In this document: piece by piece, positions 8,760 through 17,058 of the stretch
How positions within the stretch are numbered: position 1 is the stretch's first letter
Layout: each line of letters opens with the position of its first letter
From: Streptomyces antnestii
GTDB lineage: Bacteria; Actinomycetota; Actinomycetes; Streptomycetales; Streptomycetaceae
DNA length: 64,000 nucleotides
Direction of reading: 5' to 3'
NCBI RefSeq assembly: GCF_004005495.1
Contig: NZ_RZYA01000022.1
Coordinates: 62,001 to 126,000 of the forward strand
Notes under the pieces: model-generated
Told to the model about the DNA's origin: nothing
What the model saw: only the letters and a program-made list of their open reading frames with translations
Databases searched by the model: none
Program-made: the position numbers and the translations under genes

Positions 8760-9140
8760 CTACTTCTTGCCCGGCTTCTTCTTACCGGCGATGGCGCGAC
8801 GCGGGCCCTTGCGGGTACGAGCGTTCGTGCTGGTGCGCTGACCGCGGACGGGCAGGCCACGACGGTGGCGAAGACCCTGGTAGCAGCCGATCTCGACCTT
8901 GCGGCGGATGTCGGCCTGGATCTCGCGACGGAGGTCACCCTCGGTCTTGATGTTCGCGTCCACGTACTCGCGGATCTTGATCAGGTCCTCTTCGGACAGA
9001 TCGCGAACACGGGTGTTGCGGTCCACACCGGTGGCGTCCAGCGTCTGCTGGGACAGCGTGCGGCCAATGCCGAACACGTACGTGAGGGCGACCTCAACGC
9101 GCTTTTCGCGCGGGAGGTCAACGCCTTCAAGGCGTGCCAT
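8760..9140 (-). CDS. rpsM: 30S ribosomal protein S13
   Basis: Head protein of the small subunit, forming bridges B1a/b to the large subunit and contacting P-site tRNA. The 126 residues show the typical start MARLEGVDLPREKRVEVAL, the helix-hairpin-helix segment YVFGIGRTLSQQ and the basic tail with RGLPVRGQRTSTNARTRKG. It lies 187 bases downstream of rpmJ, a long gap for this operon in which I see only GC-rich hairpin potential and no gene. Confidence 0.98.
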   Translation of the reverse strand: MARLEGVDLPREKRVEVALTYVFGIGRTLSQQTLDATGVDRNTRVRDLSEEDLIKIREYVDANIKTEGDLRREIQADIRRKVEIGCYQGLRHRRGLPVRGQRTSTNARTRKGPRRAIAGKKKPGKK

Positions 9141-9327
9141 TCAAGGCTCCTGTTGATACTCGGAGGTCTGCAGCAGGACCATTCCCAGGTGCCGTATGAG
9201 GTACATCCTGGGTCCCCGGCCTCCGACCGGGGGTGTCGCCCTCCATTACCGATGGATCTGAAGAGGGACGGGTCCTGCAAGTGTGCTTACTTGCGTCGCG
9301 CGAAAATCTGCGAACTGCAGTCGTGCG

Positions 9328-9441
9328 TCAGCCCTGGCGCTGCTTGTGGCGCGGGTTGTCGCAGATAACCATGACCCGGCCGTGACGGCGGATCACCCTG
9401 CACTTGTCGCAGATCTTCTTGACGCTCGGCTTGACCTTCAT
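9328..9441 (-). CDS. rpmJ: 50S ribosomal protein L36, zinc-binding form
   Basis: A 37-residue protein too short for ordinary ORF cut-offs, read from ATG 9441 to TGA 9328. It starts MKVKPSVKKICDKCRVIRR and ends NPRHKQRQG. The CxxC pair plus the later Cys and His are the zinc ligands, so this is the C+ form. In Streptomyces such proteins can be replaced by zinc-free paralogues under zinc limitation; no paralogue is visible here. It lies between infA and rpsM, the standard order. Confidence 0.95.
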   Translation of the reverse strand: MKVKPSVKKICDKCRVIRRHGRVMVICDNPRHKQRQG

Positions 9442-9499
9442 TGGGTGAGGTTCTCCGGGTCAGTGCCATCACCCCGTAGAAGCGGGGTGCGGGCAAGAT

Positions 9500-9721
9500 C
9501 TACTTGTACCGGTAGACGATCCGGCCACGCGTCAGGTCGTACGGAGACAGCTCCACCACGACCCGGTCGTCAGGGAGGATACGGATGTAGTGCATACGCA
9601 TCTTGCCGCTGATGTGAGCCAGGACCTGGTGGCCGTTCTGGAGCTCCACCTTGAACATGGCGTTCGGGAGAGACTCGACGACAGTGCCTTCGATCTCGAT
9701 GGCACCTTGCTTCTTGGCCAC
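9500..9721 (-). CDS. infA: Translation initiation factor IF-1
   Basis: Binds the A site of the 30S subunit during initiation. The 73-residue OB-fold protein has the typical start MAKKQGAIEIEGTVVESLPN and the block LAHISGKMRMHYIRILPGD-like ending in RGRIVYRYK. Normal length. It heads the infA-rpmJ-rpsM-rpsK-rpoA-rplQ series and is separated from map by 202 bases, where its own promoter could lie. Confidence 0.98.
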   Translation of the reverse strand: MAKKQGAIEIEGTVVESLPNAMFKVELQNGHQVLAHISGKMRMHYIRILPDDRVVVELSPYDLTRGRIVYRYK

Positions 9722-9923
9722 GCTTTGCCCTTCGAATCGACTACCTTGATCGACTCAGCACGTACATGCAGGCATGCGTGTGCACGAGAGCCGACGAGTC
9801 AGTCTACGTCAGGGCACCCCGAAAGACGAATCGAAGAAGTCTGCCCCACACCCGAGATCCTTACGCCAACGGATCGAGCGGCTGCGCCGGCCTCCGACCG
9901 GCGGGCGGGGGCCGGCCGTCGCG

Positions 9924-10760
9924 TCACGCCAGCGGATCCGGCGCCGCCGTCACGCCCAGCTCGGCCAGCTTCGCCTTGCCGCCGTCCGGCGATGTGAGTA
10001 CCAGCGGGCCCTCTTCGGTCAGGGCGATCGAGTGCTCCCAGTGCGAGGACCAGGTGCCGTCGGTCGTGATGACCGTCCAGTCGTCCTCGAGCACCTCGGT
10101 CCGCGGCGTGCCCAGCGAGACCATCGGCTCGATCGCGAGGCAGAAACCGGGGACGAGCTTCGGGCCTTTGCCGCGGCGGCGCTCGACGTAGTTCAGCAGG
10201 TGCGGGTCCATGTGCATCTCGGTGCCGATGCCATGACCGCCGTAGTCCTCGACGATGCCGTACTTGCCGCCGCCGGGCTTGGGCTGGCGGCGGATGTAGG
10301 CCTCGATCGCGCGGGAGATGTCGACAAGCCGGTTGCCGTTCTTCATCGCGGCGATGCCGGCCCACATCGACTCCTCGGTCACCCGGGACAGCTCGACGAG
10401 CTCCGGAGCGTGACCGGTACCGACGAACGCGGTGTACGCGGCGTCGCCGTGCCAGCCGTCGATGATCGCGCCGCAGTCGATGGAGATGATGTCACCGTCC
10501 TTGAGGACGGTCTTGTCGTCCGGGATGCCGTGGACGACGACCTCGTTGACCGAGGTGCAGATGGTCGCCGGGAATCCCCCGTACCCGAGGAAGTTCGACT
10601 TCGCCCCGTGCTCGTCGAGCACCTTGCGCGCGACCTGGTCCAGGTCCCGGGTGGTGGCACCGGGAACTGCGGCTTCACGCGTCGCGGCGTGGATCGCGGC
10701 CACGACCAGGCCCGCCTCACGCATCTTGGCGATCTGCTCGGGCGTCTTGATCTGCACCAT
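9924..10760 (-). CDS. map: Methionine aminopeptidase, type I
   Basis: Removes the initiator methionine from nascent proteins using a two-metal centre. The 278-residue protein keeps all metal ligands: Asp95 (SIDCGA), Asp106 (HGDAAYT), His176 (GGHGIG), Glu211 (AIEPM) and Glu242 (HWEHS), plus the substrate-contacting His77 (VVHGIP). The N-terminus MVQIKTPEQIAKMREAG is typical of the class without a zinc-finger extension. It follows adk, as in most Gram-positive spc operons, but a large inverted repeat lies between the two genes. Confidence 0.97.
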   Translation of the reverse strand: MVQIKTPEQIAKMREAGLVVAAIHAATREAAVPGATTRDLDQVARKVLDEHGAKSNFLGYGGFPATICTSVNEVVVHGIPDDKTVLKDGDIISIDCGAIIDGWHGDAAYTAFVGTGHAPELVELSRVTEESMWAGIAAMKNGNRLVDISRAIEAYIRRQPKPGGGKYGIVEDYGGHGIGTEMHMDPHLLNYVERRRGKGPKLVPGFCLAIEPMVSLGTPRTEVLEDDWTVITTDGTWSSHWEHSIALTEEGPLVLTSPDGGKAKLAELGVTAAPDPLA

Positions 10761-10808
10761 GGGGGCCTGCGCTCTCCGTCTTCCGTCTACGGGTTTACCT
10801 GGACAACA

Positions 10809-10872
10809 CTACGGCCGCGGCGCCCTGGGGGTCCCCCCGGACGAAGTCTGGGGGCGGGCACCGCGGCCGTAG
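10809..10872 (-). terminator. Long inverted repeat between adk and map
   Basis: A perfect 12-bp outer stem (CTACGGCCGCGG at 10809-10820, CCGCGGCCGTAG at 10861-10872) encloses a second hairpin of the type GGGGGTCCCCCC...GAAGTCTGGGGG, a pattern I recall as recurrent in Streptomyces intergenic DNA. It lies directly downstream of adk and could terminate the secY-adk transcript or modulate read-through into map. Confidence 0.55.
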
Positions 10873-10883
10873 CTGCGTAACGA

Positions 10884-11537
10884 CTACTTGTCGCGCTTGA
10901 GGGCGTCCATGGCCCGCGCGGTCACCTCGTCGACCTTGCCGAGCGCCGAGATCGTCACGACCAGGCCCTGGGCCCGGTAGTAGTCGATGATCGGCTCGGT
11001 CTGCGTGTGGTAGACCTCGAGGCGGTTACGGACAGTGTCCTCGCTGTCGTCGTCCCGCTGGTACAGCTCGCCGCCGCAGACGTCACAGACGCCCTCGACC
11101 TTCGGCTGCGAGTACGTCACGTGGAAGACGTGCGACGAGTCCTTGCGGCAGATGCGGCGGCCCGCGATGCGCTTGACCACCTCGTCCTCGGGGACCTCCA
11201 GGTCCAGAACCGCGTCGAGCTGCACATCGTCGGCCTTGAGCGACGCGTCGAGGGCCTCGGCCTGCGACACATTGCGCGGGAAGCCGTCGAGCAGGAAGCC
11301 GTTCACGGCGTCCGGCTGTGCCATGCGGTCCTTGGCCATCCCGATGGTGACCTCGTCCGGCACCAGGTTGCCGGCGTCCATGAACGCCTTCGCCTGCTTG
11401 CCGAGTTCCGTGCCCTGGCTGATGTTGGCACGGAAGAGGTCGCCCGTGGAGATGTGCGGGATCGACAGGTTCTTGGCAAGGAACGCGGCCTGCGTTCCCT
11501 TGCCCGCACCGGGCGGCCCGACGAGGACGATACGCAT
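10884..11537 (-). CDS. adk: Adenylate kinase
   Basis: Interconverts ATP + AMP and 2 ADP. The 217-residue long-form enzyme begins MRIVLVGPPGAGKGTQAAFL with the P-loop at residues 7-15, and has the AMP-binding STGDLFR and the LLDGFPRNVSQAE block. The LID (about residues 125-165) holds three cysteines and a histidine (ICRKDSSHVFH, CDVCGG), suggesting a zinc site, as in many Gram-positive enzymes. Its ATG shares a base with the secY stop (TGATG), so the two are translationally coupled. Confidence 0.97.
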   Translation of the reverse strand: MRIVLVGPPGAGKGTQAAFLAKNLSIPHISTGDLFRANISQGTELGKQAKAFMDAGNLVPDEVTIGMAKDRMAQPDAVNGFLLDGFPRNVSQAEALDASLKADDVQLDAVLDLEVPEDEVVKRIAGRRICRKDSSHVFHVTYSQPKVEGVCDVCGGELYQRDDDSEDTVRNRLEVYHTQTEPIIDYYRAQGLVVTISALGKVDEVTARAMDALKRDK

Positions 11538-12850
11538 CAGCGGAGGAACCCTTCGTAATTGCGCTGCTGAAGCTGGCTCTCGATCTGCTTCACCGTTTCC
11601 AGCCCGACACCCACGATGATCAGGATGCTGGTACCACCGAACGGGAAGTTCTGGCTTGCCCCGAAGCCAACCAACGCCATCGTCGGTACGAGAGCGATCA
11701 GACCCAGATACAGCGAACCCGGCCAGGTGATCCGGTTGAGCACGTAACTGAGGTACTCAGCGGTGGGCCGGCCGGCCCGGATGCCCGGGATGAAGCCACC
11801 ATACTTCTTCATGTTGTCCGCAACTTCCTCGGGGTTGAACGAGATCGCCACGTAGAAGAAGGCGAAGAACACGATCAAGAGGAAGTACGAAACGATGTAA
11901 TAGGGGTGATTTCCCTTGGTCAGGTGGTCGTTGATCCAGGTTTTCCACCCGGAATTACCTCCCGCGAACTGCGCGACGAGGGCCGGGATGTAGAGCAGCG
12001 ACGAAGCGAAGATGACAGGGATCACACCCGCCTGATTGACCTTCAGCGGGATGTAAGTGGACGTACCGCCGTAAGACCGGCGACCGATCATGCGCTTCGC
12101 ATACTGGACAGGAATGCGGCGCTGCGCCTGCTCCACGAACACCACCAGGCCGACCATGACGAGGCCCACCAGGATCACGGTGCCGAACTCGATCCAGCCG
12201 CCGGCCAGGTCGCCCGTCTTCTTGATGGTCCACAGGGCGCTCGGGAAGGTGGCGGCGATCGAGATGAACATCAGGATCGACATGCCGTTGCCGATGCCGC
12301 GGTCGGTGATGAGCTCACCGAGCCACATGACGATGGCCGTACCGGCGGTCATGGTGATGACCATCGTGATGGTCACGAAGATCGACTGGTCCGGAACGAT
12401 CTGGTTCGCGACGGGGCAGCCCTGGAAGAGGGCGCCGCTGCGGGCGGTCGCGACGAGGCCGGTGCCCTGGAGGATGGCGAGCGCCACGGTCAGGTAGCGC
12501 GTGTACTGCGTGATCTTCGCCGTACCCGCCGAGCCCTCCTTCTTCAGGGCCTCGAGCCGCGGGATCACGACAGTCAGCAGCTGCAGAATGATGCTCGCGG
12601 TGATGTACGGCATGATGCCGAGCGCGAAGATCGTGATCTGCAGGAGCGCGCCGCCACTGAACATGTTGACGAGACCGAACAGCCCCTGGGTGCTGCTGGC
12701 CGCGTCCATGCAGGTCTGGACGTTCTTATAACTCACACCCGGAATCGGTACGTGCGTACCGACTCGGTAGATCACGATGATGCCGAGCGTGAAGAGCAGC
12801 TTCTTGCGCAGGTCGGGCGTCTTGAACGCCCGGGCGAACGCGGTGAGCAC
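11537..12850 (-). CDS. secY: Protein translocase channel subunit SecY
   Basis: Forms the membrane channel for Sec-dependent export with SecE (encoded at 45165-45452) and SecG. The 437-residue protein starts at a GTG (MLTAFARAFKTPDLRKKLLF) and has about ten hydrophobic segments; FSGGALLQITIFALGIMPYI and NPEEVADNMKKYGGFIPGIR are conserved SecY blocks. It is preceded by a strong terminator after rplO and a 220-base gap, so it likely starts a new transcription unit (secY-adk-map), although the spc operon order is kept. Confidence 0.97.
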   Translation of the reverse strand: MLTAFARAFKTPDLRKKLLFTLGIIVIYRVGTHVPIPGVSYKNVQTCMDAASSTQGLFGLVNMFSGGALLQITIFALGIMPYITASIILQLLTVVIPRLEALKKEGSAGTAKITQYTRYLTVALAILQGTGLVATARSGALFQGCPVANQIVPDQSIFVTITMVITMTAGTAIVMWLGELITDRGIGNGMSILMFISIAATFPSALWTIKKTGDLAGGWIEFGTVILVGLVMVGLVVFVEQAQRRIPVQYAKRMIGRRSYGGTSTYIPLKVNQAGVIPVIFASSLLYIPALVAQFAGGNSGWKTWINDHLTKGNHPYYIVSYFLLIVFFAFFYVAISFNPEEVADNMKKYGGFIPGIRAGRPTAEYLSYVLNRITWPGSLYLGLIALVPTMALVGFGASQNFPFGGTSILIIVGVGLETVKQIESQLQQRNYEGFLR

Positions 12851-13069
12851 GGTGCCTCCTGCGACCCCCGCGCACGTGCGTCAGAGGTGACGGTCTTGAG
12901 GTTCGATGAATGAGGGACTACGTAGTACGTAACAGTCGAGCGCCGGGTGAAGTTCCGTCAGAACTCGTCGCCTTCAGAACACATCTCCCGGCCCGGGGCG
13001 CGAGCCCCAGACGGATACAGCACAGTGCAGGCCACCATACCGGCGACCGTGCCCCCCTTGGAACGACCA
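12851..13069 (-). promoter_or_regulatory. Region upstream of secY
   Basis: Roughly 220 bases between the rplO terminator and secY contain no gene. Because a perfect hairpin closes the upstream unit, a secY promoter is expected here. I could not define -35 and -10 boxes with confidence. Confidence 0.35.
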
Positions 13070-13103
13070 ACCGGGGATGCCCCATATGTGGGGCATCCCC
13101 GGT
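13070..13103 (-). terminator. Perfect 15-bp hairpin after rplO
   Basis: ACCGGGGATGCCCCA and its exact complement flank a TATG loop, 37 bases beyond the rplO stop on the minus strand. The stem is very stable. The hairpin cuts the classical spc operon between L15 and SecY. There is no long T-tract, which is common for Streptomyces terminators. Confidence 0.7.
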
Positions 13104-13139
13104 CGGGAAACGCTCATGTCATCGAGACGTCTGAAAAAG

Positions 13140-13595
13140 TCAGACGAGCTCGGTGACGGTACCGCCGGCGGCGGTGATCTTCTCCTTGGCGGAGCCGGAG
13201 ACGGCGTCGACCGTCACCTGCAGTGCCACGGAGATCTCGCCCTGGCCGAGGACCTTGACGAGGCTGTTGCGGCGGACCGCACCCTTGGCGACGAGACCCT
13301 CGACGGTGACTTCGCCACCTTCGGGGTACAGAGCCGACAGCTTGTCGAGGTTCACGACCTGGAACTCGGTCTTGAACGGGTTCTTGAAGCCCTTGAGCTT
13401 CGGGAGACGCATGTGGAGGGGCATCTGGCCACCCTCGAAGCGCTCCGGAACCTGGTAGCGGGCCTTGGTGCCCTTGGTACCACGACCGGCCGTCTTACCC
13501 TTCGAGGCCTCACCGCGACCCACACGGGTCTTCGCGGTCTTGGCGCCGGGGGCGGGACGGAGGTTGTGGATCTTGAGCGGGTTGTTCTCCGCCAT
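13140..13595 (-). CDS. rplO: 50S ribosomal protein L15
   Basis: Large-subunit protein at the base of the central protuberance, 151 residues. The glycine/arginine-rich N-terminal extension (HNLRPAPGAKTAKTRVGRG and GKTAGRGTKGTKAR) and the globular C-terminal domain are both complete. It starts 2 bases after the rpmD stop, so coupling is likely, and is the last gene before the terminator at 13070. Confidence 0.97.
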   Translation of the reverse strand: MAENNPLKIHNLRPAPGAKTAKTRVGRGEASKGKTAGRGTKGTKARYQVPERFEGGQMPLHMRLPKLKGFKNPFKTEFQVVNLDKLSALYPEGGEVTVEGLVAKGAVRRNSLVKVLGQGEISVALQVTVDAVSGSAKEKITAAGGTVTELV

Positions 13596-13597
13596 GA

Positions 13598-13780
13598 TCA
13601 GTCGACCTCCTCGACCGTCACGAGGTGCCGCACGGTGTTAGCCATGCCGCGGAACTCGGGACGATCCTCCTTGACGACCACGTCGTTCAGGCGCTTGAGC
13701 CCGAGCGAACGCAGGGTGTCGCGGTGGTTCTGCTTGCTGCCGATGTACGACTTCGTCTGCGTGATCTTGAGGCGGGCCAT
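13598..13780 (-). CDS. rpmD: 50S ribosomal protein L30
   Basis: A 60-residue large-subunit protein, MARLKITQTKSYIGSKQNHR to HLVTVEEVD. I chose the ATG at 13780 because it gives the family length and shares its first base with the S5 stop codon (TAATG); a longer in-frame extension upstream merely reads through rpsE in another frame. Confidence 0.95.
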   Translation of the reverse strand: MARLKITQTKSYIGSKQNHRDTLRSLGLKRLNDVVVKEDRPEFRGMANTVRHLVTVEEVD

Positions 13781-14385
13781 TACGCACCCGCTCCCGCACG
13801 CGCACGAAGCAGAGCCGCGGGGGCGACGTCCTCGAGGGGCAGACCACGGCGAGCCGCGATCTCCTCGGGACGCTGCAGGCCCTTGAGGGCCGCCACGGTC
13901 GCGTGCACGATGTTGATCGCGTTGTCGGAGCCGAGCGACTTCGACAGGATGTCGTGAACGCCGGCGCACTCCAGGACGGCGCGCACCGGGCCACCGGCGA
14001 TAACACCGGTACCGGGGGAAGCAGGCTTCAGCAGGACGACGCCCGCAGCCTTCTCGCCCTGGATCGGGTGCGGGATGGTGCCCTGGATACGGGGGACCTT
14101 GAAGAAGTGCTTCTTGGCCTCCTCAACACCCTTGGCGATGGCGGCCGGCACCTCCTTGGCCTTGCCGTAACCGACACCGACGGTGCCGTCACCATCGCCC
14201 ACCACGACCAGCGCGGTGAAGCTGAAGCGACGACCACCCTTCACAACCTTGGCGACGCGGTTGATCGCGACAACGCGCTCAACGTACGCGGTCTTCTCGG
14301 CGGCAGCAGCGCCACCGTCGCGACCCTTCCGGTCCCGCCGCTCGCCGCCACCGGCACCGCTTCCGCGGCGCTGGGGTCCAGCCAT
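13780..14385 (-). CDS. rpsE: 30S ribosomal protein S5
   Basis: Decoding-fidelity protein of the small subunit. The 201 residues include a Gly/Arg-rich N-terminal extension (about 1-35), the double-stranded-RNA-binding fold starting at ERVVAINRVAKVVKGGRRF, and the conserved GGPVRAVLECAGVHDILSKS block. The Ala/Arg-rich C-terminus is usual for Streptomyces. It sits between rplR and rpmD, with a TAATG overlap to rpmD. Confidence 0.97.
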   Translation of the reverse strand: MAGPQRRGSGAGGGERRDRKGRDGGAAAAEKTAYVERVVAINRVAKVVKGGRRFSFTALVVVGDGDGTVGVGYGKAKEVPAAIAKGVEEAKKHFFKVPRIQGTIPHPIQGEKAAGVVLLKPASPGTGVIAGGPVRAVLECAGVHDILSKSLGSDNAINIVHATVAALKGLQRPEEIAARRGLPLEDVAPAALLRARAGAGA

Positions 14386-14427
14386 TGGAATTACCTCTCT
14401 TCGTTTTCCGCTAGCTACGGAACCGGA

Positions 14428-14811
14428 TCAGAACTTCAGACCGGCTTCGCGGGCGGCGTCCGCCAGGGCGGCGATGCGCCCGGCGTACTGGTTACCACCA
14501 CGGTCGAACACGACAGCCTCGACGCCCGCGGCCTTGGCGCGCTCGGCGACCAGGGCACCGACCTTGACGGCCTGCGCGGACTTGTCGGCCTCGACACCAC
14601 GGATCGAGGTGTCCAGGGTCGACGCCGACGCGAGGGTGTGACCCTTAACGTCGTCGATGACCTGGGCGACGATGTGGCGGTTCGAACGCGTCACGACCAG
14701 GCGCGGACGCTCAGCCGTACCCGAGATGTGCTTACGGATACGAATGTGACGGCGCTTGATGGCAGCACGCTTGTAAGCGTCGCCCTTAGCAATCTTGACA
14801 CCGTATGCCAT
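14428..14811 (-). CDS. rplR: 50S ribosomal protein L18
   Basis: 5S rRNA-binding protein of the central protuberance, 127 residues. Conserved segments are RRHIRIRKHISGTAERPRL, NRHIVAQVIDD and the C-terminal FDRGGNQYAGRIAALADAAR. It begins 3 bases after the L6 stop and is followed by rpsE after 42 bases, the standard spc order. Confidence 0.97.
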   Translation of the reverse strand: MAYGVKIAKGDAYKRAAIKRRHIRIRKHISGTAERPRLVVTRSNRHIVAQVIDDVKGHTLASASTLDTSIRGVEADKSAQAVKVGALVAERAKAAGVEAVVFDRGGNQYAGRIAALADAAREAGLKF

Positions 14812-14814
14812 GGC

Positions 14815-15354
14815 TTACTTACCCGCCTTTCCGACCTTGCGGCGGATGACTTCGCCTTCGTACTTGACGCCCTTGGCCTTGTACGGGTCGGGCTTGCGCA
14901 GCTTGCGGATGTTGGCCGCAACCTCGCCGACCTTCTGCTTGTCGATGCCCTCGACCGAGAACTTGGTCGCCGATTCGACCTTGAACGAGATGCCCTCGGG
15001 CGCCTCGATCAGGATCGGGTGGCTGTAGCCGAGCGAGAACTCCAGGTTGGAGCCCTTCGCCAGGACGCGGTAACCGACACCGCTGATCTCGAGCTTCTTC
15101 ACGTAACCCTGGGTCACGCCGGTGATCATGTTCGCCACCAGCGTGCGGGACAGACCGTGGAAGGCCCTGTTCTGACGCTCGTCGTTCGGGCGGGTGACGT
15201 TCAGAACGCCGTCCTCGCCCTTAGCGATCTCGATCGGCGCCACGATGGTGTGGGAAAGGGAGCCCTTGGGGCCCTTCACCACGACCGTACGGCCGTCGAT
15301 GGTGACGTCCACGCCGGCGGGAACCGTGATGGGGAGCTTGCCAATACGCGACAT
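14815..15354 (-). CDS. rplF: 50S ribosomal protein L6
   Basis: Binds 23S rRNA near the factor-binding site. The 179 residues form two similar domains; the start MSRIGKLPITVPAGVDVTID and the C-terminal signature PDPYKAKGVKYEGEVIRRK are both present. It lies between rpsH (21-base gap) and rplR (3-base gap). Confidence 0.97.
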   Translation of the reverse strand: MSRIGKLPITVPAGVDVTIDGRTVVVKGPKGSLSHTIVAPIEIAKGEDGVLNVTRPNDERQNRAFHGLSRTLVANMITGVTQGYVKKLEISGVGYRVLAKGSNLEFSLGYSHPILIEAPEGISFKVESATKFSVEGIDKQKVGEVAANIRKLRKPDPYKAKGVKYEGEVIRRKVGKAGK

Positions 15355-15375
15355 TAGCTATTCCTCCGTTCCCGA

Positions 15376-15774
15376 CTACCAGACGTAGGCGAGGACTTCC
15401 CCACCCACGCCCTTCTTCTGCGCCTGCTGGCCGGTGAGCAGACCGTGGGACGTGGAGATGATCGCCACGCCCAGGCCGCCGAGCACCTTCGGCAGGTTGG
15501 TGGACTTTGCGTACACACGCAGACCCGGCTTCGAGATCCGCTTGATGCCCGCGATGGAGCGCTCACGGTTCGGACCGAACTTGAGCTCGAGAACGAGGTT
15601 CTTGCCGACCTCGGCGTCCTCGGTCTTCCAGCCGGTGATGAAGCCCTCCTGCTGGAGGATCTCCGCGATGTGCGACTTGATCTTGCTGTGCGGCATCGCC
15701 ACGGAGTCGTGGTACGCCGAGTTCGCGTTACGCAGACGAGTCAGCATGTCCGCGATCGGATCAGTCATGGTCAT
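15376..15774 (-). CDS. rpsH: 30S ribosomal protein S8
   Basis: Central-domain assembly protein; in Escherichia coli it also represses its own operon. The ATG at 15774 gives MTMTDPIADMLTRLRNANSA and 132 residues, the family length; an in-frame extension of about 57 residues upstream is not conserved-looking and was discarded. The C-terminus has the typical STSHGLLTGQQAQKKGVGGE. A 210-base gap separates it from rpsN, unusually long within the spc cluster. Confidence 0.97.
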   Translation of the reverse strand: MTMTDPIADMLTRLRNANSAYHDSVAMPHSKIKSHIAEILQQEGFITGWKTEDAEVGKNLVLELKFGPNRERSIAGIKRISKPGLRVYAKSTNLPKVLGGLGVAIISTSHGLLTGQQAQKKGVGGEVLAYVW

Positions 15775-15984
15775 GAATTGGCCTTCGGCCTCTCTCGCCG
15801 GGGTTTCCTGTATGCGCCATCCCTCTCCCCACACAGAGGCGGGACGGGTGCGGCGCGGGGACCTACGGCGTAGTAAGTCGGTATGGGCGGCGGGCGCCCA
15901 ACCCCACAAGCCTACGGCATGTGAAGGAGGGTTCCCGCCGACCAAATACTTACCGAGAGCGTCCGGGGAATCCCAACTAGGGGA

Positions 15985-16170
15985 TTACCAGGAGCTCTTG
16001 GTCACGCCCGGCAGCTCGCCACGGTGAGCCATCTCACGAAGGCACACGCGGCACAGGCCGAACTTGCGGTACACGGAGTGCGGGCGGCCGCAGCGCTGGC
16101 AGCGGGTGTAGCCACGCACACCGAACTTGGGCTTACGAGCAGCCTTGGCAATAAGAGCCTTCTTCGCCAT
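15985..16170 (-). CDS. rpsN: 30S ribosomal protein S14, type Z (zinc-binding)
   Basis: Short 61-residue S14 with zinc ligands Cys24, Cys27, Cys40 and Cys43 (RCQRCGRP, LCRVCLREMAHRG), so it is the C+ form. It is part of the 30S head. The gene lies 5 bases after rplE and before the 210-base spacer leading to rpsH. Streptomyces normally carries a zinc-free S14 paralogue elsewhere. Confidence 0.97.
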   Translation of the reverse strand: MAKKALIAKAARKPKFGVRGYTRCQRCGRPHSVYRKFGLCRVCLREMAHRGELPGVTKSSW

Positions 16171-16175
16171 CTCGC

Positions 16176-16733
16176 TTACGCCTCCTTGAAGGGGAAGCCG
16201 AGGTGACGGAGAAGCGCGCGGCCCTCATCGTCGTTGGTCGCCGTGGTGACCACGGTGATGTCCATACCCCGGACGCGGTCGATCTTGTCCTGGTCGATCT
16301 CGTGGAACATGACCTGCTCGGTGAGACCGAAGGTGTAGTTGCCACGGCCGTCGAACTGCTTGGGGGACAGACCACGGAAGTCGCGGATGCGCGGAAGCGC
16401 GAGCGACAGGGTGCGGTCCAGGAACTCCCACATGCGGTCGCCACGGAGCGTGACGTGGGCACCGATCGGCTGGCCCTCACGCAGCTTGAACTGCGCGATG
16501 GACTTGCGGGCCTTGGTGATGGCCGGCTTCTGACCGGTGATCGTGGTCAGGTCACGGACGGCACCGTCCATGAGCTTCGAGTCACGGGCGGCGTCGCCGA
16601 CACCCATGTTGACCACGATCTTCACGAGGCCGGGGATCTGCATGACGTTCTCGTACGAGAACTCCTCACGCAGCTTGCCCGCGATCTCCTCGCGGTACTT
16701 CGTCTTGAGACGCGGGGTCGTGGTGGTAGCCAT
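16176..16733 (-). CDS. rplE: 50S ribosomal protein L5
   Basis: 5S rRNA-binding protein contacting P-site tRNA. The 185 residues contain ENVMQIPGLVKIVVNMGVG, the TGQKPAITKARKSIAQFKLR block and the C-terminal GMDITVVTTATNDDEGRALL. Its start codon shares one base with the L24 stop (TGATG), indicating coupled translation. Confidence 0.98.
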   Translation of the reverse strand: MATTTTPRLKTKYREEIAGKLREEFSYENVMQIPGLVKIVVNMGVGDAARDSKLMDGAVRDLTTITGQKPAITKARKSIAQFKLREGQPIGAHVTLRGDRMWEFLDRTLSLALPRIRDFRGLSPKQFDGRGNYTFGLTEQVMFHEIDQDKIDRVRGMDITVVTTATNDDEGRALLRHLGFPFKEA

Positions 16734-17056
16734 CAGATGTCCTCACCCGTCCGCTTGGCAACGCGGATCTTGTTGCCCTCGTCGTCGAAGCGGTAACCGA
16801 CACGCGTGACGACCTTGTTGCCGTCCTTCTCCACGACCAGCTGGACGTTGGAGACGTGGACAGGGGCCTCGGTCGTGACGATGCCACCGGCCTGCGAACC
16901 GCTGGCGGTGGGGCCGGCCTTGGTGTGCTTCTTGACCCGGTTGACACCCTCGACCAGGACGCGGTCCTCGCGGGGGAAGGCCGCGATGACCTTGCCCTGC
17001 TTGCCCTTGTCCTTACCGGTGATGACCTGTACCAGGTCGCCCTTCTTGATCTTCAT
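16733..17056 (-). CDS. rplX: 50S ribosomal protein L24
   Basis: Assembly-initiator protein near the tunnel exit. The 107 residues start with the KOW segment KIKKGDLVQVITGKDKGKQG; VEGVNRVKKHTKAGPT follows. It starts 2 bases after the rplN stop and overlaps rplE by one base. Confidence 0.98.
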   Translation of the reverse strand: MKIKKGDLVQVITGKDKGKQGKVIAAFPREDRVLVEGVNRVKKHTKAGPTASGSQAGGIVTTEAPVHVSNVQLVVEKDGNKVVTRVGYRFDDEGNKIRVAKRTGEDI

Positions 17057-17058
17057 GC

